Below are positions 44,072-52,967 of a DNA stretch of 62,805 nt, in pieces; the first letter of the stretch is position 1, and every line of letters starts with the position of its first letter. The translations under genes and the position numbers were made by a program. This DNA is from Phycisphaerae bacterium. Lineage in GTDB: Bacteria; Planctomycetota; Phycisphaerae; Phycisphaerales; SM1A02. The stretch covers positions 1 to 62,805 of the forward strand of contig JAEUIU010000052.1 of assembly GCA_016795065.1 (NCBI GenBank), in the 5' to 3' direction. The notes beneath the pieces are model-generated. The model was not told the origin of the DNA, did not search any database, and worked only from the letters and a program-made list of their open reading frames with translations.

Positions 44072-44166
44072 CGGAGAGATGGCTCGCGGAGACGTGCGTC
44101 AGCGTGGGTTGGGGCGTGGGCGATGACATGGAGCCGACGGCAGCCCTCGCCGTGTTACCCAACCCG

Positions 44167-46011
44167 TCATAACCAAGCACCAAGCAGGATGGCCAGGTCG
44201 GCTCCATCAACGTTACCGCTGCCGTCGAGGTCGGCGGTCCCGTTGCTTCCCCATTGTCCAAGAAGGATGGCCAGGTCGGCTCCATTCACGGACCCGTTCC
44301 CATCGAGGTCCGCAGGGTTGAGCGCGGATTCGAGCGTCACCGAAAGCGTCACCGAAATCTGGGCTGATCCGGAACCCGGAATGTCCTCGTCGCTGACGCT
44401 GATGGCCACGACCTTCGAGTAGGTTCCCGCCGGCTTGCCCGTCGCATTGAAGGTGAACTGGAGCGTCGCGGGCCTGCCACCGATGCCGCTGGTCAGTCCG
44501 CTCACAAGGGAGAAGCCGTCCCCGAGTCCGCCGATCAGGTCGATGTCCAGAAGCGCCTGCGACAGGTCATATCCGAAGTTGTGGACGGGAACCGACAAGG
44601 GGACGGACGACACGCCGACCTCGTCGGTCTCTGAGACCGTGGTCGCATTGGTGTCAACGGCCGGGCTGAAGCTCGCGTTCGATGCCCGCACGACCTGGCC
44701 GCTGGTGCTCAGGAGAAAGCTCGCGTTCTGTGCAGCTTCGGAGAGCGCCGTCACGGTCGCGCCGCCGCTCACGAATCCGACCTGCGATGTGTTTACGCTC
44801 AGCGGTATCGATGCCAGAAGTGGCGCCAGCGGCGCAACCGTCGTTCCTGACCCGATCAGGGCACCCGTCCCGACGGCTTGCACGTCGAGTGAATCGATGC
44901 CCGCCGGAACGCCGGCGGCGGTGTTCTGAACCAGAGCCGAGACGCTGACCACCGCTCCCTGAATCACCTTCCCGAAGTTCGGCGTCATCGCCGCGCTCAG
45001 CACACCCGGCACCTGATAGTCAACGATGATCGGAATGTGGTCGCTCGCGTCGAAGAGGAGGTCGGCGAGCGCGTTCGAGCCCGGGACATCGCCCGGCCAA
45101 TAGGTGTTGTTGCCGGAGTTGATCGCGACGTTGTAGTGCTGTCCGTCGTTGCCGAACGAGCGATACGTTCCGGCAATCATCGAGAGACCATTGCCGTCCT
45201 GGAACTCGCCACTGGAGAGCTGGAAGTCGAAGCGGTCGTCCATCGCGCCGCCGACGAGACCGCCTGCGGAGATGTCTCGCGGCGACTGCGAATGCTTGAT
45301 CGCGTTGCCCGCACCACCCCACGATCCGGTCCCTAACGGATCGCTCGCCTGACCGTTGCCCAGCGAGAGGAACTCGTCGTACGCGGGCTCGCCATTCGAA
45401 TAGAGATTGAAATCGCCGCAATAGATGATGTGCGTCCCTTGGGCGAGGGCATCGCTGTTGTTGCGGATGACCTGTGCCCCGAAGAGCCGCTCGTCCTCGT
45501 TGGCCGCCCCGGTGCTGGCCTTGAGGTGTGACGCGTAGACGAAGAACTTGGCAGCCGCCGACGAGTACCCGACGAGCTGGAACTGCCAGCGGTCGCTCTT
45601 GCGTCCCGCGCCGGTGTCAAGATCCACATGCAGGGCGGGAATCTCGGTGACGACGCTGCTCCGGTAGAAGACCGCCTGGGCGCCTCCTGCGGCGTCCTCG
45701 GAGGAAGAGGTCGTGAAGGTGCCGCGCGTGTAGTTGATGCCCGGGATGGCGGCATCGACGAGGGCCTCCAGCGCATTGATGTCGTCGGCGTGAACCTCCT
45801 GGAACACCAGAATGGCCGGTGCGACGGCGAAGCCGGCCTTGTCGTCCTCGGAGGCCATGCCAACCACGTCCCGAATGGCATTGGGATCGCCCTTGATGCT
45901 GGCGACGTTCCAGTTCATCACCCGAAGCTGTGCCTGGGCGGCCCCCGCGATCGCGCAGACGGTCACGCCCGCGGCGAACAGCCGGCTGGAGAGAAGAGTC
46001 GAGTTCTGCAT
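44167..46011 (-). CDS. Exported endonuclease/exonuclease/phosphatase-family protein with LGAWG repeats
   Basis: 614 aa. Signal peptide about 1-27. The EEP fold (about 28-330) has LRVMNWN (29-35), the metal-binding Glu in FQEVH (70-74), VYASHLKAS, CGDFNLYS and the C-terminal DHIPIIVDY, so a Mg-dependent phosphoesterase active on nucleic acid or phospholipid is likely. Residues about 335-560 are a beta-sandwich region with repeated segments on values such as SLDVQAVGTG and PVHNFGYDLSQALLD, perhaps an immunoglobulin-like or choice-of-anchor domain. Two dockerin-like repeats (about 564-614) end LLGAWL. Possibly a secreted nuclease for phosphate scavenging (inference). It is divergent from the M16 pair. 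Confidence 0.82.
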   Translation of the reverse strand: MQNSTLLSSRLFAAGVTVCAIAGAAQAQLRVMNWNVASIKGDPNAIRDVVGMASEDDKAGFAVAPAILVFQEVHADDINALEALVDAAIPGINYTRGTFTTSSSEDAAGGAQAVFYRSSVVTEIPALHVDLDTGAGRKSDRWQFQLVGYSSAAAKFFVYASHLKASTGAANEDERLFGAQVIRNNSDALAQGTHIIYCGDFNLYSNGEPAYDEFLSLGNGQASDPLGTGSWGGAGNAIKHSQSPRDISAGGLVGGAMDDRFDFQLSSGEFQDGNGLSMIAGTYRSFGNDGQHYNVAINSGNNTYWPGDVPGSNALADLLFDASDHIPIIVDYQVPGVLSAAMTPNFGKVIQGAVVSVSALVQNTAAGVPAGIDSLDVQAVGTGALIGSGTTVAPLAPLLASIPLSVNTSQVGFVSGGATVTALSEAAQNASFLLSTSGQVVRASNASFSPAVDTNATTVSETDEVGVSSVPLSVPVHNFGYDLSQALLDIDLIGGLGDGFSLVSGLTSGIGGRPATLQFTFNATGKPAGTYSKVVAISVSDEDIPGSGSAQISVTLSVTLESALNPADLDGNGSVNGADLAILLGQWGSNGTADLDGSGNVDGADLAILLGAWL

Positions 46012-46166
46012 GAGGCCCGATAGCTCCCAGCAGGTTTGCCGGGTCCAAGTGGAAGTTCCGTCGCGAACGCCCTCCGGGCGATCCTCGCGCAGGCTACCCC
46101 CGCAATCTAGCCCAGATTCGCGGCAACGGAAGAGAACCCAGCCGCATCAAGGTCAATTGCGTCCTG

Positions 46167-46172
46167 TATAAA
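46167..46172 (+). promoter_or_regulatory. Candidate -10 element of the M16 peptidase operon
   Basis: TATAAA in the 269-nt region between the divergent EEP and M16 genes, about 108 nt before the first M16 start. The expected -35 position is not consensus-like. Confidence 0.4.
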
Positions 46173-46280
46173 GTCCTTCCCCCGCGCCACCTTGCGATCG
46201 TGGGGGAATCGCCTTCCCCCGACCGTTCTTCACCGGTTCGTGGCCCGCTGGGTTCGGACCGGTCCTTCAGGAGTACCCCG

Positions 46281-48221
46281 ATGCGCTTCTTCTCACCCGC
46301 GGCGATCGCGGTCACGCTCGTGACCCTTATTGCCCCGGCCGTCCATGCCCAGAAGGTCGAGGTCGAGACCCTCACCCTCGACAACGGCATGGAGTTCCTG
46401 CTCGTACCCCGTCACGACCAGCCGAACACGATTTCTGCCGGCTGGCTCGCCAAGGTCGGAAGCGTCAACGAGCGCCCCGGCATCACCGGCATCAGCCACT
46501 TCTTTGAACACATGATGTTCAAGGGAACGAACACGATCGGCACGCTCGATGCAAAGCGCGATGCCGAGTACCGGGCACGGCAGAAGGACCTGCGCGACCA
46601 GATCAACCAGCTCACCTGGACCGAGCAGTACGGCAGGTACTTCCGCGGCGAGATCGATGACCCGTGGAATCCGACCAACGACACGCCGAAGCTCAAGGAG
46701 TTGCGGGCCGAGCTGAAGAAGCTGATGGACTCGCAGCAGGGCCGCGCCTTCGGCGATGAGATCGCCAAGAGGAAGTCCGAGCTCGCGAAGATCGATCGCT
46801 CCACCGAGGCCGGCAAGTCGCAAGCCGCCGAAGCGGAGAAGGCGATCCTCGAGCTGGAGGCCGAGCAGAAGGGGAAGGCGTCCATCGTCAAGGACGAGTT
46901 CGACCAGATCTACACCAAGGCCGGCGGCTCGGGCATGAATGCCTTCACCGGCTACGACCAGACCTTCTTCTTCATCAACGTCCCGAGCAACAAGTTCGAG
47001 ATGTGGGCGTGGATGGAGTCCGATCGCCTCAACGACTCGGTGTTCCGCGAGTTCTACGCCGAGCGCGACGTCGTCCACGAGGAGCGTCGCCTGCGCACCG
47101 AGAGCACGCCGACCGGCGTCTTCCAGGAGCAGTTCGACTCGATGTTCTGGATGTCGAGCGGCTACTCCTGGCCGGTGATCGGTTGGACCAGCGACCTCAA
47201 CTCCTACACGATGGAGGAGTCGCTGCGGTACTGGGACCTCTACTACCGGCCGAACAACCTGGTCGGCGTCATCGTCGGCGACTTCAACGCCGCGGACGTG
47301 AAGCCGGTGATTCGCGAGTACTTTGGCCGGCTCAAGCCCGGCAAGACGCCGCCGCCGCCAGTCATCACGCTCGAGCACAAGACCTCGGCCGAGATGCGCA
47401 TGAACGCCGCGGTCGACGCCCAACCCTCGGTCGAGATGCGCTGGCACACGGTGCCCTTCCGTCACCGCGACAGCTACGCCCTCGACGTGATGGCCTCGAT
47501 CCTCAACGGCCGCACCGGTCGCCTCTACAAGACGATGGTGGAAGGCAGCGAGATCTCCTCCGGCGCCAGCGCCCAGACCGACACCCGCAAGTACGCCGGG
47601 GCGTTCTCGATCAGCGCCGAAACCAAGGGCGACTCGACCCCGCAGCAGCTCGAGGCTGCGATCGCCGCGGAGATCAAGCGTCTCCAGAGCGAGCCCGTCA
47701 CCGACCGCGAGCTTCAGAAGGTCAAGAACCAGAACGCTGCCGAGCAGTATCGCCGTCTCCAGAGCAACTTCTTCCTGATGATCCAGTTGGCCGTCCTTGA
47801 GTCCATGGGCGGTTGGGAGGAGATCAACGAGGAGAGCGCGAAGATCCAGGCGGTCACCGCCTCCGACATCCAGCGCGTCGCCCAAACCTACTTCAAGGAC
47901 GAGAATCGGGCGGTCGCGATCTACACACGCAAGTCAAGCGAAGAGAGCGCGGCCCCGGGCAAGTCCGGTGAGGCCGGTGAGGCGCCCGCCGTGGCCGAGG
48001 ATCCCGAGTTCCTGGCCCTGCCCGCCCCGATGCAGGCGATGCTGAAGCCGCAGCTTCAGAAGCTCGCCACCGCAACCGACGCCGAGAAGCTCAAGGCTGG
48101 CCTCGAGCGAATGAGCGCTGACCTCGATGGCGGCAGCGTTCCGGCCGAGATGCGGCAGGTCGTCGAGTATCTCAAGAAGAAGATCGAGCAGCGTCTCAGC
48201 GAACTCGAGGCCTCGAAGTAA
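46281..48221 (+). CDS. M16-family zinc metallopeptidase, catalytic subunit, exported
   Basis: 646 aa from ATG 46281, preceded by CAGGAG. Signal peptide about 1-23. The inverted zinc motif HFFEH (73-77) is intact, and the third ligand Glu sits in RDVVHEERRL (about 262-271). Between them is an insertion of about 110 charged residues (about 93-205), longer than in pitrilysin-type cores and probably coiled. The second M16 domain (about 300-560) is followed by a Lys/Glu-rich tail. It probably degrades peptides in the periplasm together with the non-catalytic subunit encoded 64 nt downstream. Confidence 0.92.
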   Translation: MRFFSPAAIAVTLVTLIAPAVHAQKVEVETLTLDNGMEFLLVPRHDQPNTISAGWLAKVGSVNERPGITGISHFFEHMMFKGTNTIGTLDAKRDAEYRARQKDLRDQINQLTWTEQYGRYFRGEIDDPWNPTNDTPKLKELRAELKKLMDSQQGRAFGDEIAKRKSELAKIDRSTEAGKSQAAEAEKAILELEAEQKGKASIVKDEFDQIYTKAGGSGMNAFTGYDQTFFFINVPSNKFEMWAWMESDRLNDSVFREFYAERDVVHEERRLRTESTPTGVFQEQFDSMFWMSSGYSWPVIGWTSDLNSYTMEESLRYWDLYYRPNNLVGVIVGDFNAADVKPVIREYFGRLKPGKTPPPPVITLEHKTSAEMRMNAAVDAQPSVEMRWHTVPFRHRDSYALDVMASILNGRTGRLYKTMVEGSEISSGASAQTDTRKYAGAFSISAETKGDSTPQQLEAAIAAEIKRLQSEPVTDRELQKVKNQNAAEQYRRLQSNFFLMIQLAVLESMGGWEEINEESAKIQAVTASDIQRVAQTYFKDENRAVAIYTRKSSEESAAPGKSGEAGEAPAVAEDPEFLALPAPMQAMLKPQLQKLATATDAEKLKAGLERMSADLDGGSVPAEMRQVVEYLKKKIEQRLSELEASK

Positions 48222-48285
48222 GGCCCCGCACCACCTCACACCATGACACTCCCCGCCGGTCACGGCGGCTCAAGGACCTAACACC

Positions 48286-49773
48286 ATGCGCACCCAGCGC
48301 CTTTTTTCGATCAGCGCCGCCGCCGGGCTTCTCCTCGGCGCGGCTCTCCCCGCCGCCGCGGCGATCCCGCCGCGCCCCGAGGACCTGACCTTCGCACCCC
48401 TGAGTTTCACGCCTCCCGAGGCGAAGAGCTTCCGCCACACCCTCAAGGACGGCACCGTCGTCTACATGGCCCCGAGCAAGGAGTTCCCGCTCGTCTCGGT
48501 CACCCTTACCTTCCGGGGAGGCGACTATCTCGATCCGGCGGACGCGACCGGTCTCGCATCGATGACCGGGGCCATGATGCGGGCCGGTGGCACGGCCTCC
48601 ATGAAACCGGCCGACCTGGACGAGCAGCTCGACTTCCTCGCTACGCGTGTTGGCGTGCGGGTCGGTGCGACCTCTGCCTCGGCCTCACTCAACTGCCTCA
48701 AGGCCAACCTCGACGAGAGCATGCGTCTCTTCGTCGATGTCCTCCGCAACCCTGGCTTCGACGCCGAGCGACTCAAGGTGCAGATGGACGAGGCCCTCGA
48801 AGGCCTCAAGCAGCGGAACGACTCCGCCGACGCGATCCTCGACCGCGAATGGGCGATGCTCCTCTACGGGGCCGACCACTTCGAGGCCCGCCAGCCGACC
48901 GGTGCCTCGCTGAACGCGATCACCCAGGAACGCCTGCGCGAGATGCACAAGCGGATCTTCCATCCCGGCAACGTGATCGTCGCGGTCAGCGGCGATTTCG
49001 ATCCCGCCGACATGACCGCCCGGCTCGAGAAGGCCTTCGACGGCTGGGCGAAGGGCGAGACGGTGCCGGAGCCGCCGGCCCCCACCGCCACCCTCACCCC
49101 CGGCGTCTATCACGTGCCGAAGGACATTCCCCAGGGGAAGGTCTACATCGGGCTCCGCGGCATCAAGCGCGACGATCCCGACTACTTCCCGATGCTCGTC
49201 ATGAACGATGTCCTCGGCGGCGGCGGCTTCACCAGCCGCATCATGCAGAGCGTGCGCAGCAATGAGGGATTGGCGTATTCGGCCGGATCGCGGCTCGATG
49301 CGAACCCGTATTACCCGGGCGAGGTTCGGGCCCTCTTCCAGAGCAAGAACCCGACCGTCGCCCTGGCCATCAAGCTCATCGACGATGAGTTCAACCGGAT
49401 CCGGACCGAGCCGGTCTCCGCCTCGGAGCTAGAGACCGCGAAGAACTCCTTCGTCGAGACCTTCCCGCAGAACTTCGCCAGCAAGGAGGCGATGCTCAGC
49501 ATCTTCGTAAGCGACGAGCTCACCCATCGCCCTGACGGCTATTGGAAGAGCTACCGCGACAACGTGATGAAGGTCTCGCCCGAGGACATCCAGCGGGTCG
49601 CGACGAAGTACCTCGACCCAAAGAACATGGCGATCATGGTCGTGGGCAACTGGGACCAGATCTACGAGGGCAACGAACGGGCGTCCATGAAGGACTTCTT
49701 CAACGGAGACGTAACGCACATTCCGTTGCGCGACCCGGTCACGCTCGAGCCGACCCTCAAGCCGAGCAAGTAA
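48286..49773 (+). CDS. M16-family protein lacking the zinc motif (non-catalytic partner)
   Basis: 495 aa with a signal peptide (about 1-25). The fold is that of M16 (TLKDGTVVYMAPSKEFPLVS, RGGDYLDPADATGLASMTG, FHPGNVIVAVSGDFDPADM, GEVRALFQSKNPTVA), but where HxxEH should lie the sequence reads GLASMTGAMMRAGG, so it cannot bind zinc there. Such inactive halves pair with a catalytic M16 subunit to close the proteolytic chamber. The adjacent upstream gene, 64 nt away, encodes that active subunit. Exported. Confidence 0.9.
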   Translation: MRTQRLFSISAAAGLLLGAALPAAAAIPPRPEDLTFAPLSFTPPEAKSFRHTLKDGTVVYMAPSKEFPLVSVTLTFRGGDYLDPADATGLASMTGAMMRAGGTASMKPADLDEQLDFLATRVGVRVGATSASASLNCLKANLDESMRLFVDVLRNPGFDAERLKVQMDEALEGLKQRNDSADAILDREWAMLLYGADHFEARQPTGASLNAITQERLREMHKRIFHPGNVIVAVSGDFDPADMTARLEKAFDGWAKGETVPEPPAPTATLTPGVYHVPKDIPQGKVYIGLRGIKRDDPDYFPMLVMNDVLGGGGFTSRIMQSVRSNEGLAYSAGSRLDANPYYPGEVRALFQSKNPTVALAIKLIDDEFNRIRTEPVSASELETAKNSFVETFPQNFASKEAMLSIFVSDELTHRPDGYWKSYRDNVMKVSPEDIQRVATKYLDPKNMAIMVVGNWDQIYEGNERASMKDFFNGDVTHIPLRDPVTLEPTLKPSK

Positions 49774-49823
49774 GCGAGTCGGCCGAAACGTCACGGGACG
49801 GCGTCGAACTTCCAAAGCAACCC

Positions 49824-49858
49824 AAGGGCCGCGGCCATCGCCGCGGCCCTTGTCATTC
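49824..49858 (+). terminator. Intrinsic terminator of the M16 operon
   Basis: A perfect 12-bp stem (49824-49835 with 49840-49851, loop CATC) is followed by GTCATTCTG, 51 nt after the stop codon. A possible TTG start of the next gene at 49850 would fall inside it, which argues for the GTG at 49883. Confidence 0.7.
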
Positions 49859-49869
49859 TGCACTTCCGC

Positions 49870-49875
49870 TACCCT
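49870..49875 (+). promoter_or_regulatory. Candidate -10 element before the GT39-like gene
   Basis: TACCCT ending 7 nt before the GTG at 49883, a leaderless-type spacing with no Shine-Dalgarno. Confidence 0.3.
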
Positions 49876-49882
49876 ACCCGCC

Positions 49883-51502
49883 GTGTTGCCCGACCCAGAG
49901 CACAGCCGTCGGCGACTGTTCGCCCTGTCAACCCTGTCGGCCCTCGTTGCGCTGTTCGCGGCGCGCATCCTCGCCCCAAGCGACCTCTGGGGGCAGACCC
50001 AGCCGCGCACCATCGCCTACACCGCCGACATGCTGGCCCGTGGCGGCGAGGCGTGGGTCCTGGCCCGTGACGCCGAGGGCCTCTACGCGACGAAGCCCCC
50101 GCTCTACAACTGGCTGGCCGCACCGTTCGTTGCCCTGGCCGGAAGCAGCAGCGAACTCGCCCACCGACTCCCCAGCCTGTTGGTGACGTGTGCGATCGTC
50201 CTTCTGCTCGTTCGCTGGGGCGAGCGAATCGGGCGAGGCATCGGATGGCTCGCGGCCCTCTCTTGGCTGGCGATGTTCCCGACGCTCAAGCTCGGCTACC
50301 TCGCCCGCCCGGACATGTTGCTTTGCCTTCTCCTGTTGGTCGGTTGGTACGCGGCAACGCGACTGATCCTCGATGCCCGGTCGGGGCGGCCGTCGTCGCT
50401 CTCCCAGGCGATCCTCTTCTGGCTCGCCTTCGCCCTATCGGCCTGGACCAAGGGCCCTGCCGCACTGGTCCTGCCCGCGTACGCCGTCGCCGGCACGTGG
50501 CTCATCTCAGGCTCACCGTCCACCCTCCTCCGCTTCCGCCCGTTCACCGTGGGTGTTGCGGGCATGGTGCTTGCGTCGCTTTGGTACGTCATCGCCGCCT
50601 CGATCGCCCCAGAGCACTTCTGGGACACGCTCGTCTACGGCGAGGTCGTCGGGCGCATGACCGGCAACGGTCCGGAAGGCGGCAAGGGCGGGCCGCTGAT
50701 GATCCTTCTTGGCCTGCCAGTGATGCTCTTCTACTTTCTTGTCCGCTTCGCTCCATGGTCGATTCCCGCAACGCTCGGGGCACTCGCCCTGGGCTTGCGC
50801 GGAAGAGGAAATGAACCGCTCTGGAGGCGACCGGCCGGCCTGGTGACAGGCGACATCACTGGAGCGGAGAATCTCCGCTCTGACCATCGAGCCTTCCTTT
50901 GGGCAGCGGTCCTCTGGACTGCCACGATCATCGTTCTCTACTCCCTCTCCAGCGGGAAGCGAGCCGACTACATCGCTCCGGTCTACGCACCGGCCGCCCT
51001 GGTTGGCGCCTGGTGGATGGTGGCGGACCGAAACTCTCCCATCCGAAACCACGCTTGGCTCGCGCCGCTCGCCGCGACGATCGGCCTTTCGATCCACATA
51101 GCCGTCGACCACCGGGGCACGGTCCTCACCCGCGCGACGATGCACCACCTTTCCTCGATCGTCGATCGTGTTCTTGCCGAGCGAGCCCCCAACGATGCGA
51201 CCACAACGCTGGTCCTTGCCCCGCAGCTTCCGCATATCACGGTCCTATGCGCCGATCCGGCCCCCAGCGACAACACCATGCGACGCCTGCGAAGCGCGAT
51301 TGCCAGCCAGGAGCGGACCCTCGTTCTGGTGGGACTTCGCAACGAGCCGGCAGCCCTCAGCGAACTGGTCACGGCCGGTCGGGCGCGGATCCTCTGGTCA
51401 ATGCCCATGCCCGACGACGCAGCGAAGGCCGAGATCACCTATGGCGTGACGATGTACGAGATCGACGCGGCCGCGACGACCCCCAGCGCGACGGATTCGT
51501 AG
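49883..51502 (+). CDS. GT39-type (ArnT/PMT-like) membrane glycosyltransferase
   Basis: 539 aa from the GTG at 49883; a TTG 33 nt upstream lies inside the preceding terminator. A GT-C topology is visible: ARILAPSDLWGQTQPRTIAY (first extracytoplasmic loop; the acidic residue of the usual DE motif is replaced by QPR), then GLYATKPPLYNW, the KPPL loop of the ArnT group, and about ten transmembrane helices to about residue 390. The soluble C-terminal part (about 400-539) is short. It should transfer a sugar from a lipid carrier to an envelope acceptor; whether the altered loop keeps activity is not known. The next gene starts 12 nt downstream. Confidence 0.8.
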   Translation: MLPDPEHSRRRLFALSTLSALVALFAARILAPSDLWGQTQPRTIAYTADMLARGGEAWVLARDAEGLYATKPPLYNWLAAPFVALAGSSSELAHRLPSLLVTCAIVLLLVRWGERIGRGIGWLAALSWLAMFPTLKLGYLARPDMLLCLLLLVGWYAATRLILDARSGRPSSLSQAILFWLAFALSAWTKGPAALVLPAYAVAGTWLISGSPSTLLRFRPFTVGVAGMVLASLWYVIAASIAPEHFWDTLVYGEVVGRMTGNGPEGGKGGPLMILLGLPVMLFYFLVRFAPWSIPATLGALALGLRGRGNEPLWRRPAGLVTGDITGAENLRSDHRAFLWAAVLWTATIIVLYSLSSGKRADYIAPVYAPAALVGAWWMVADRNSPIRNHAWLAPLAATIGLSIHIAVDHRGTVLTRATMHHLSSIVDRVLAERAPNDATTTLVLAPQLPHITVLCADPAPSDNTMRRLRSAIASQERTLVLVGLRNEPAALSELVTAGRARILWSMPMPDDAAKAEITYGVTMYEIDAAATTPSATDS

Positions 51503-51508
51503 TAGGCT
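51503..51508 (+). promoter_or_regulatory. Candidate -10 element before the methyltransferase gene
   Basis: TAGGCT, six nt before the GTG at 51515, overlapping the end of the upstream gene. It is weaker than the other leaderless-type candidates. Confidence 0.25.
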
Positions 51509-51514
51509 CCGCTC

Positions 51515-52462
51515 GTGGTCGATGCCACCGCCACCTCCGGCCAGCCCTGCGACCTTTGCGGAAGCGCGTCGTTCGAGCAGATCTCCTCGCGCGACCGGCA
51601 CGGCAAGCCGCTCGCGACGAGCGTCTGCCTCGCCTGCGGCCTCGTCGCTCACGCGGCGATCCCCTCCGAAGAGGATCTTGATCGCTACTACACCAGCGAC
51701 TATCGCCAGGACTACCACGGCGAACTGACACCATCGCCGCGGCGGGTCATGCGAGCCTGGCTCAACGGCGAGCGGATCCACGCCCAACTGAAGCCTTACC
51801 TTCCCGAAGGCCGGCGACTGCTCGAGATCGGGGCCGGCATCGGCTGCACCGTGAAGGTCTTTGAGCGGGCCGGCTGGAACGCCCGAGGGATCGATCCCAA
51901 CGTTGGCTTCCTGAACTACTCGAGGGAGCGGCTGCATTCACAAGTCACGGTCGGGGGCATCCAGTCGCTCGCCGAGTCGGAGTCCACCGACGTGGTCCTG
52001 CTCGTCCACGTCATCGAGCACTTCCGCTCGCCGCACGCAGCACTCACCCGCATCCGCTCGCTCCTCCCCCGCGGGGGGCATCTCTACGTCGAGTGCCCGA
52101 ACCTGGCCGCTCCATTCGCCCCGTTCCCGAAGCTCTTCCACTTCGCTCACATCCATAACTTTACGCCCATCACGCTCGAGCGCATGGCGGCTGTGTGTGG
52201 CTTCCGCCTGGTCCAGCGTTTCGGCGACGCCCGCGACCCGAACCTCCAGATGCTCTTCGCCGCCGACTCCGCCGCAACCGTCGACTTCGCCGGCGGCCTT
52301 GCCGCAACGCGCGAATCGTTAGGCCGTGCCGCTCCGATCGCCTATCACCTGCGGCCCAGTTACCTTGTCGGCCGGACCAAGAAGGTTCTCGGCTACCTTC
52401 GCGAGCATCTCTCGGCCCGGGCGTTCGTCGGCGAGATTGAAGCTCGCTGCGCCGCGAGCTGA
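51515..52462 (+). CDS. Class I SAM-dependent methyltransferase with N-terminal zinc-ribbon-like motif
   Basis: 315 aa, GTG start. An N-terminal Cys pair CDLCG (about 12-16) and a second CLACG (about 39-43) resemble the zinc-ribbon head of sugar or cell-envelope C-methyltransferases. The SAM-binding motif LEIGAGIGCTVKVFERAGW (about 102-120) is followed by VVLLVHVIEHF and GGHLYVECPN (motifs II and III). Substrate unknown. With a GT39-like transferase directly upstream, modification of an envelope glycan or lipid is plausible (inference). Confidence 0.82.
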   Translation: MVDATATSGQPCDLCGSASFEQISSRDRHGKPLATSVCLACGLVAHAAIPSEEDLDRYYTSDYRQDYHGELTPSPRRVMRAWLNGERIHAQLKPYLPEGRRLLEIGAGIGCTVKVFERAGWNARGIDPNVGFLNYSRERLHSQVTVGGIQSLAESESTDVVLLVHVIEHFRSPHAALTRIRSLLPRGGHLYVECPNLAAPFAPFPKLFHFAHIHNFTPITLERMAAVCGFRLVQRFGDARDPNLQMLFAADSAATVDFAGGLAATRESLGRAAPIAYHLRPSYLVGRTKKVLGYLREHLSARAFVGEIEARCAAS

Positions 52463-52469
52463 TGAGCAC

Positions 52470-52967
52470 TCAGACGGTGTCGTCGAACCACCGGTCGAAC
52501 TCAATCTCGTCGCGGATTGGGATGTCATCGATCCCCAACTTCGGATACTCGGGCTTGATCATCCGCACCCGGTCGACGATTCCCCTGTGCAGGTGGGCGA
52601 ACCGCCAGCCGCGGCGCTGGTAGAAGCGCATGGCGTGGGTGTTGTCATTGGTGGTGGTCAGGAAGATGCGCCGGCATCCGCGCTCGACGGCGTATCCCTC
52701 GGCGGCGGCAAGAAGCCTCGAACCGATGCCAGGCTCGGTCCCGCGGCTGCTCAGCGTGATGACCTCGCACTGCCATCCGCCAGCATCCGGGTGAATCGTG
52801 ATGAACCCCGCGAACGCACCGTTCGCCTCGGCCACGAAGCCCGAAAGCCGGTCGGCGTGATGAAGTCGCCCAAGCGACCAGATCTCGGTCGAACCCCAAT
52901 GCTTGATGGATTCGGTCCGGATCTCCGCCATGTCGCGCGGTTCGATGGGACGGATGACAATTGTCAT
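52470..52967 (-). CDS. GNAT N-acetyltransferase
   Basis: 165 aa from ATG 52967, which overlaps the stop of the methyltransferase gene (ATGA). The fold is recognisable: MTIVIRPIEPRDMAEI, SGFVAEANGAFAGFITIHPD, then the acetyl-CoA motif SSRGTEPGIGSRLLAAAEGY (Q/R-x-x-G-x-G reduced to EPGIG) and TTNDNTHAMRFYQRRGWRFA at the C terminus. Substrate unknown. Coupled to the upstream gene. It converges with the SAM methyltransferase gene, with 7 nt between stop codons. Confidence 0.82.
   Translation of the reverse strand: MTIVIRPIEPRDMAEIRTESIKHWGSTEIWSLGRLHHADRLSGFVAEANGAFAGFITIHPDAGGWQCEVITLSSRGTEPGIGSRLLAAAEGYAVERGCRRIFLTTTNDNTHAMRFYQRRGWRFAHLHRGIVDRVRMIKPEYPKLGIDDIPIRDEIEFDRWFDDTV

Noticed and set aside
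46293..47885. 530-codon minus-strand frame
   Set aside because: Antisense shadow of the M16 peptidase with no independent features.
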